Positions 59,438 through 64,000 of a DNA stretch of 64,000 bases are shown piece by piece. Source of the DNA: Acidobacteriales bacterium 59-55 (lineage in GTDB: Bacteria; Acidobacteriota; Terriglobia; Terriglobales; Acidobacteriaceae). Below the pieces are notes generated by a model. The model saw nothing but the letters and a program-made list of their open reading frames with translations. It searched no databases and was not told the origin of the DNA. A program made the translations under genes and the position numbers. Numbering within the stretch: position 1 is the stretch's first letter; every line of letters starts with the position of its first letter. The DNA lies in contig MKSV01000004.1 of NCBI GenBank assembly GCA_001897435.1, forward strand, positions 1 through 64,000. Reading direction: 5' to 3'.

Positions 59438-60271
59438 ATGCCACCCCCCAACCAACCAGAAGGCGAGCTTCTTCCCCCCTCCTACGGCGGGCCGCCCTCT
59501 CAGCGGCAGTTTCCCGACTACGAGCGCGAACGCTCCCGGCCCAACTCCCGCGAGCGCGGCTGGAACATCCTCGTCACCCCCGGAACCTACCTTCTGCTCG
59601 GCATCAACTGCGCCGTCTACCTCTGGATGGTGCTGCGCGGCGTCTCTCCGAGCGAGCCTACGCCGCGCGACCTGATCCACTTCGGCGCCACGCAGGCTTC
59701 GCTGATCCTGCATGGCCAGTGGTACCGCCTGGTGACCGCCACCTTCGTCCACGTCGGTCTGTTGCACATCTCGACCAACATGTGGTGCCTGTGGAACCTC
59801 GGCCTGCTGGGCGAGCCGCTGCTGGGCCCCTTCGGCCTGGTCGCCGTTTACCTGCTCACTGGGGTCGCGGGCAATCTCCTCAGCCTCGCGGTCAACGTCG
59901 CGATTCGCGACAACGCGGTGGGCGCGGGAGCCTCGGGCGCGGTCTTCGGCCTCGCCGGCATCCTCATCGTTCTGCTCAGCAACCGGAAGCTCCCCATCCC
60001 CTGGCCGGAGCTGAAGCGGCTACGCAAGTCGGTCATCTGGTTTGCCGCCATCAACCTGCTGATCGGCGGCAGCACCCTCTTCCTTCCGGTCATCCGCATC
60101 GACAACTTCGCCCACCTCGGCGGCTTCCTCTCCGGTCTCGCCCTGGGAGTTCCGCTGGTTCCTCGCATGACCGCCGGCCGCACCCGCTACCTCCAGCGCC
60201 AGAAGATCAGCTTTGCCGCCGCCGCCTTCTGCCTGGCCCTGTTCGGCTACTGGATCGCCAATCTCAGATAA
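59438..60271 (+). CDS. Rhomboid-family intramembrane serine protease
   Basis: The 277-residue protein has a Pro-rich cytoplasmic N-terminus (about 45 residues) and six or seven TM helices. The catalytic dyad is Ser166 in GASGAVFG and His226 in AHLGGFLSG. HISTNMWCLWNLG supplies the conserved His/Asn on TM2. It cleaves TM substrates in the inner membrane; the substrate is unknown. Confidence 0.92.
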   Translation: MPPPNQPEGELLPPSYGGPPSQRQFPDYERERSRPNSRERGWNILVTPGTYLLLGINCAVYLWMVLRGVSPSEPTPRDLIHFGATQASLILHGQWYRLVTATFVHVGLLHISTNMWCLWNLGLLGEPLLGPFGLVAVYLLTGVAGNLLSLAVNVAIRDNAVGAGASGAVFGLAGILIVLLSNRKLPIPWPELKRLRKSVIWFAAINLLIGGSTLFLPVIRIDNFAHLGGFLSGLALGVPLVPRMTAGRTRYLQRQKISFAAAAFCLALFGYWIANLR

Positions 60272-60332
60272 ACAGTGCCCGCCCAAAGACGAATCGCTTC
60301 ACTTTCCATGCAGAGATGTGGTTCACTTTGGC

Positions 60333-60881
60333 ATGGTCAAAGATCAATCCCGCCGCAACTTCTTTCGCACGGCACCGCTGGCTGCCGCTGCCGTGAGCCT
60401 GTCGCTCTCCGACAAGTCCGTCTTTGCCTCGACCGCCCCCGCTCAGGCCGGCGTCGCGAAGAGTGCCAAACCCGGCTCGCGCGACCCCTTCCAATATCTC
60501 CCCGCGCAGGAGCTTACGAGCCTGGTTCACACCTTGGAGATGACCTCCGGCACCAAGCAGCTCGCCGGATCCAAGACCACGCCCTTCACCATCGTCTTCA
60601 ACGCCGAGAAGAACAAAAGCGCGAAGGAGTTCGAGTACCACGAGCACCGCGACCACATCTTCCAGGTGCTCGACGGAACGACCGAGTACGAACTGGGTGG
60701 AACGCCCGAGAATCCTCGCAGCACCGGCCCCGGCGAGTGGCTCGCGCCCACCTCGAAGGGCAGCACGACCGTCACCCTGCGCAAGGGCGACATGCTGGTC
60801 GTCCCGCGCGGCACGCCACACAAACGGACCACCAAGGAGAGCGTCAGCCTGTCACTAATCTCCATTCAGGACGTCCCGTAA
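60333..60881 (+). CDS. Exported cupin-domain protein
   Basis: ATG 60333 gives 182 residues with a twin-arginine leader (RRNFFRTAPLAAAAVSLSLS). The cupin barrel shows EYHEHRDHIFQVLDGTTEYELG with metal-binding His/Glu and KGDMLVVPRGTPHKRTT. Small exported cupins bind a metal and a small ligand; the specific function is unknown. Confidence 0.85.
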   Translation: MVKDQSRRNFFRTAPLAAAAVSLSLSDKSVFASTAPAQAGVAKSAKPGSRDPFQYLPAQELTSLVHTLEMTSGTKQLAGSKTTPFTIVFNAEKNKSAKEFEYHEHRDHIFQVLDGTTEYELGGTPENPRSTGPGEWLAPTSKGSTTVTLRKGDMLVVPRGTPHKRTTKESVSLSLISIQDVP

Positions 60882-60932
60882 GCCCCTGGCTTTAATGATC
60901 TTTAGGGAGCCTCTGACTTAGTCCGCCCTATT

Positions 60933-60989
60933 AAGGGCACGGCTTCAGCCGTGCCGTAAGTGACCTGTCTGCGATGCGGCTTTAGCCGC
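60933..60989. repeat. Family D hairpins
   Basis: AAGGGCACGGCTTCAGCCGTGCCG at 60933-60956, identical to 152-175, then GCGGC-TTTA-GCCGC at 60976-60989. Confidence 0.8.
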
Positions 60990-61101
60990 CGAGAGAATGT
61001 CTGGGGACTTAATCAGACTTCCCCCGGGGAATGCTCGGCGATTTCATCAGGCCGCTTCGCCTCGCCTCAAAGTGGCGATCCCGAAGCTCAATGGAGAAGC
61101 G

Positions 61102-61527
61102 ATGGTGCTGCGAGGAAAAGTTGTCTCCGGAGTGGGAAGCTTCGCTTACTGGATCAGACAGCTCCAGAAACACTATGAGGGAAAAACCGGGATGGTTCTC
61201 TATCCCGGAACCCTGAATCTGCGGCTCGACTCGGAGTATTCCTTACCCGCGAGAGTTATTCGGCTGGAAGCGGCCGAATATGGAGGCCGAGTATCCGTCA
61301 GCATCGTCCCCTGCTCAGTCCGGGGAAGAAAGGCGTTTCTGCTCAGAACCGATGCGAATGAGAACGGGTCCGGAGATCATCCGAAGACGATCATCGAGAT
61401 TGCAACGGATGTAAGGCTGCGCGATCTCTACCAATTACAGGATGGCGACTCTCTGGAGGTGACCATTGATCCGGAATGGAGCACGGTCACGGAACTGTCA
61501 CAGCGTTCTTTCCCGGACTCGAATTGA
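61102..61527 (+). CDS. DUF120 protein, CTP-dependent riboflavin kinase-like
   Basis: ATG 61102 (TGGAGAAG upstream) gives 141 residues. VLRGKVVSGVGSFAYWI, LYPGTLNLRL, and IIEIATDVRLRDLYQLQDGDSLEV follow the pattern of the archaeal CTP-dependent riboflavin kinase RibK (G-V/I-G motif, YPGTLN, LR-x-L-x-L-x-DGD). It has no fused HTH domain. Bacteria normally use an unrelated RibF, so this may be a transferred or repurposed gene. Longer starts reach to 60997. Confidence 0.7.
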   Translation: MVLRGKVVSGVGSFAYWIRQLQKHYEGKTGMVLYPGTLNLRLDSEYSLPARVIRLEAAEYGGRVSVSIVPCSVRGRKAFLLRTDANENGSGDHPKTIIEIATDVRLRDLYQLQDGDSLEVTIDPEWSTVTELSQRSFPDSN

Positions 61528-61582
61528 GATTCGAATTGAATTGCTGCCGCGAAGGCTGTCTCTTCATCTGGACGAAGAGCCG

Positions 61583-61930
61583 TTAGCTCAAAGTCGTCTG
61601 CGCGAACTTTCTGACCATGGCCAGCAGCAATCGCCGGTCGCTCTCGCTCAGATGCGCCGAATACCGCTGCACCTGTGTCAGAAACCGGATCTCATCCTCG
61701 TCCAGGTTGAGCGACGACATCTCGCGCCCGATGATCTCCTCGGCGAAGAACTCCGAGAGCTGGAGATCGAGCGCCCGCGCGATCTTCTGTAGCGTCTCGA
61801 GCGAGGGCACCGTATGCCCGTTCTCCACTCGCGACAGATAACATCGCAGCAGCCCGGTGCGTTTCTCGATATCGCCCTGCGACATCCCTTTTTGGAGACG
61901 GTAGCCCCGGATCGTCGTGCCGATATTCAT
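61583..61930 (-). CDS. XRE-family helix-turn-helix regulator
   Basis: The ATG at 61930 gives 115 residues. GYRLQKGMSQGDIEKRTGLLRCYLSRVENGHTVPSLETLQKIARALD is a clear HTH of the XRE type (short motif MSQGDIEKRTG). The C-terminal part is helical (DEDEIRFLTQVQ). In-frame starts at 61964, 61985 and 61996 would add up to 22 residues. Its target is unknown. Confidence 0.8.
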   Translation of the reverse strand: MNIGTTIRGYRLQKGMSQGDIEKRTGLLRCYLSRVENGHTVPSLETLQKIARALDLQLSEFFAEEIIGREMSSLNLDEDEIRFLTQVQRYSAHLSESDRRLLLAMVRKFAQTTLS

Positions 61931-62200
61931 TGAAATCGAGAGGTCCTTCGGGACCTCGCCCTGCATATCGCTGGAGATAGTTTGCATGTCAGCCATTACC
62001 CACAAAGTAAATACCTGCAACTTCCGGGTCAATCACTATCTTCGCTCGAAACGTTATTTTCGTACCTGCCCAGGTTCATCGACAGGGTTTTACCAGCAAA
62101 CCATGAACCCTTACTTGAACCCCGGCGCCGTTTTGAACCACAGGAAACATTAGCAAATTGTTCAATAACCACTGCATAACCCCGTCCCGGCCCAAAAATC

Positions 62201-62237
62201 CGGGTGCCCCATGTCCCGCTTCTGGGACATGGGTTTA
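62201..62237. repeat. Family C hairpin
   Basis: GGGTGCCCCATGTCC...GGACATGGGTTT, a good copy. Confidence 0.75.
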
Positions 62238-62408
62238 CAGGAGCGCCGAACCCTGTCCTGTGGAAAATTTGTCAAGCCCCCATGCAGCTTCTGAAATCCA
62301 AAAATGAACTAATAAGCCGCATAGAAACAATCACCTACGGTCAGAAAATAAATCCCGAAAAACCGGCAATTTAGTTCCCTCCAATTCGCTACAATTTAAG
62401 TAGTAGAG

Positions 62409-62442
62409 AAATAACAAAAGGCCCAGCGGCAACGCCGGGCCT
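62409..62442 (-). terminator. Intrinsic terminator of fabG
   Basis: AGGCCC-AGCG...CGCC-GGGCCT at 62419-62442. On the minus strand the hairpin is followed by TTTTGTTATTT. It lies 79 bases beyond the fabG stop. Confidence 0.8.
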
Positions 62443-62453
62443 AACTCATTTAA

Positions 62454-62523
62454 AATGAATACTTTACAAATAAAGCACATGGAATGAATACTTTACAAAA
62501 AGTACCATGGGGAATGGATACTA
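62454..62523. repeat. Decaying direct repeats next to fabG
   Basis: AATGAATACTTTACAAA at 62454-62470 and 62483-62499, then a partial AATGGATAC at 62513, so period 29-30. Sits directly beyond the fabG stop. Confidence 0.75.
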
Positions 62524-63267
62524 CCCCATGTGCATGCCGCCGTTCACGTCCAGCGTATGGCCTGTGATGTAGGAGGCTTCTTCGGACGCCAGAAACGCGA
62601 CTGCATAGGCGACTTCGACATCGGTTCCCACGCGGCCCAGGGGAATGAACTGCGCGTTGGCAGCCTTCTGCTCCTCGGTCAGAACGGAGGTCATCGCGGT
62701 CTCGATGAATCCCGGAGCCACGGCGTTGACCGTGATCGTCCGGCTGGCCAGCTCCCGCGCCAGCGACTTGGTCAGGCCGATCAGACCGGCCTTGGAGGCG
62801 GCATAGTTTGCCTGCCCGGCCTGTCCCGTCTCTCCGACCACGGAGGCGACGTTGATGATCCGGCCCCAGCGGCCCTTGACCATCGATCCCATCACCGCCT
62901 GAGTCATCAAAAATGAGCCGGTCAGGTTGGTGGTCAGCACATCGTCCCAGTCCTTCCGCTTCATCCGCAGCGACAGCATGTCGCGGGTAATCCCGGCATT
63001 ATTAACCAGAATATGGACGCCGCCGAACTGGGCGATCACGGCTTTGGCGCACTCCTTGATCGAATCTTCGCTAGCGACATCGAGCGCAAAGGCCTGCGCC
63101 GTTCCGCCGGCAGCGGCGATCTCTGCCGCGACCCCGGCTAGTTTTTCGACGTTGCGCGCGGCCAGTGCGACCGTAGCTCCGGCCCTGGCCAGCTCCAGCG
63201 CGCAGGCGCGCCCAATCCCCTGTGATGCTCCCGTAACCAGTGCGATACGACCAGCGAGAATGCTCAT
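62521..63267 (-). CDS. fabG: 3-oxoacyl-[ACP] reductase
   Basis: FabG reduces 3-oxoacyl-ACP with NADPH in fatty acid synthesis. The 248-residue protein starts ATG 63267 and shows the Rossmann motif TGASQGIGRA, NNAGITRDMLSLRM, catalytic Ser in NVASV and Tyr-x3-Lys in YAASKAG, all in FabG-like context, and ends GGMHMG. The next gene diverges. No other fab gene is in the window. Confidence 0.92.
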   Translation of the reverse strand: MSILAGRIALVTGASQGIGRACALELARAGATVALAARNVEKLAGVAAEIAAAGGTAQAFALDVASEDSIKECAKAVIAQFGGVHILVNNAGITRDMLSLRMKRKDWDDVLTTNLTGSFLMTQAVMGSMVKGRWGRIINVASVVGETGQAGQANYAASKAGLIGLTKSLARELASRTITVNAVAPGFIETAMTSVLTEEQKAANAQFIPLGRVGTDVEVAYAVAFLASEEASYITGHTLDVNGGMHMG

Positions 63268-63351
63268 GAACCTCCGTAGGCTAGTGCTCTCGGAATTATA
63301 CAAACCGGTGCAAAACGTCTCGTCCGCGCATGACGTATCCTGAGTTCCAAC

Positions 63352-64000
63352 ATGCCAGAGAACCGGAACCAGCCAGCCGAAACTGATGTCGATACCGACG
63401 TCTACGCCATCCACGGAGCAGACCCCGAAGTCCTCGCCTACGCGATGGCCAAGTACTCGCGCTCCTCGCTCACGATGAAGGAGTCGCTGGCCGAGATCAG
63501 TTCGCAGCGCGCCGAACAGTTCCTCAACACCTTCTACTTCCAGTACGGCCATCGCTCCATCGCCGACCTCGCGCACATCCCCTTCGCCGTCGAGCGGCTC
63601 AGCCTGCTGGCCGCCATCGCGCTGGTCGACGAGCAGCGCTGGGACGGCCAGGAGCGTTCGACCCGCTATCAGAACTTTCGCCGTTCCGGCTGGTTCACGC
63701 CCGACCTCGGCTCCGAGACGCCACGCTTTACCGCCGCCGTCGAGGCGCTCTTCGCCGCCTACGACCGCATCGGCGCGGGGATGCTCGAAGCGCTGAAGTC
63801 GGTCGTTGCCCGCCCTGAGACGATGAAGCCGGAGGCTTACGAGCGGACTCTCAAGGCCCGCGCTTTCGACGTGGCTCGTTATCTCCTGCCGCTGGCGACC
63901 AACACCTCGCTCGGCCAGATCGTCAACGCCCGCACGCTCGAGATGCAGGTCTCGCGCCTGCTCACCAGCGAGCACGCCGAGGTTCGCCAGATCGCCGAAA
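63352..64000 (+). CDS. ThyX-superfamily (FAD-dependent thymidylate synthase-like) protein, partial
   Basis: The ATG at 63352 opens a gene that runs off the window end (216 complete codons). Residues in the seen part: YGHRSIADLAHIPFAVERLS and QERSTRYQNF follow the ThyX pattern around the FAD/dUMP site, though the standard RHR-x7-S motif is not seen as such (ERSTRYQNF). Length to be expected for this group is above 450 residues, with two ThyX-like halves (from general knowledge). It may not be an active thymidylate synthase. Confidence 0.7.
   Translation, partial: MPENRNQPAETDVDTDVYAIHGADPEVLAYAMAKYSRSSLTMKESLAEISSQRAEQFLNTFYFQYGHRSIADLAHIPFAVERLSLLAAIALVDEQRWDGQERSTRYQNFRRSGWFTPDLGSETPRFTAAVEALFAAYDRIGAGMLEALKSVVARPETMKPEAYERTLKARAFDVARYLLPLATNTSLGQIVNARTLEMQVSRLLTSEHAEVRQIAE

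Larger units (their letters stand above)
61931..62520. other. 590-base region, A/T-rich, no gene recognised
   Basis: This region between the XRE and fabG genes is more A/T-rich than the rest. It holds the XRE upstream region, a family C copy, the fabG terminator and a set of direct repeats at the end. No protein gene can be supported. Confidence 0.5.

Overview
The window is GC-rich, densely coded bacterial chromosome with about 54 protein genes. Gene content points to Acidobacteriota, probably Terriglobia/Acidobacteriaceae. This is an inference from several features together: MreB/MreCD/PBP2/RodA, a giant RNase E/G, an M13 metallopeptidase, a 12-repeat sortilin/BNR-type secreted protein, several secreted carbohydrate-active enzymes, a CesA-like glycosyltransferase, and intergenic DNA full of short hairpin repeats. 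No rRNA, tRNA, CRISPR array, prophage or transposase was seen.

Layout. Positions 1-9.6 kb: mostly minus-strand genes (copper-site lipoprotein, nrdR-isocitrate dehydrogenase pair, flippase-like membrane protein, lytic transglycosylase, HAD phosphatase, EamA transporter), separated by repeat islands, then a plus-strand LOG-family gene. 10-16.6 kb: PHP phosphoesterase and glycosyltransferase pair, M13 peptidase, secreted repeat protein. 17-24 kb: rpsT, GrpB, DinB, then phoH - DUF1275 - GH16 - ybeY - corC. In many bacteria phoH, ybeY and corC are adjacent; here two unrelated genes sit inside the group. 24-27.6 kb: mreB, acyltransferase, alanine dehydrogenase. 27.8-31.7 kb: an NtrY/NtrX-like two-component pair whose regulator lacks the GAFTGA loop. 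31.7-33.5 kb: a PIN-toxin/antitoxin pair and era. 33.6-39 kb: three secreted enzymes or propellers. 39.3-44.5 kb: mreC-mreD-mrdA-rodA elongasome operon. 44.5-48.7 kb: a long leader and an RNase E/G whose S1 domain is split by about 730 low-complexity residues. 48.9-53.1 kb: beta-barrel protein, CesA-like GT2, esterase. 53.1-55.8 kb: minus-strand group of DNA methyltransferase, VKOR, small membrane protein and an MqnC-like protein that has lost its radical-SAM cysteines. 56-61.5 kb: PP2C phosphatase, MaoC, MBL hydrolase, zinc-finger membrane protein, rhomboid, cupin, and a DUF120 protein resembling archaeal CTP-dependent riboflavin kinase. 61.6-64 kb: XRE regulator, fabG and the start of a ThyX-like gene.

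Five intergenic repeat families recur, here called A to E. A: a hairpin around CCATCCATCGCG...CGATGG. B: an element running from CGTCATCTCGACCG to GAGAGACCCCTGTATTT. C: CCCATGTCC...GGACATGGG. D: GGCACGGC-TTCA-GCCGTGCC. E: ATTCCCGAAGGGAAT. They sit in mosaic islands between genes. At three loci the head of B is reiterated every 38-43 bp just upstream of an envelope-related gene. The most unusual points are the split-S1 RNase E/G, the cysteine-less MqnC homologue, the GAFTGA-less NtrX-like regulator, the B-head arrays with an adjoining 14-unit hexamer tract, the tandem 33-bp palindromes at 6988-7063, and the unexplained leader before rne.
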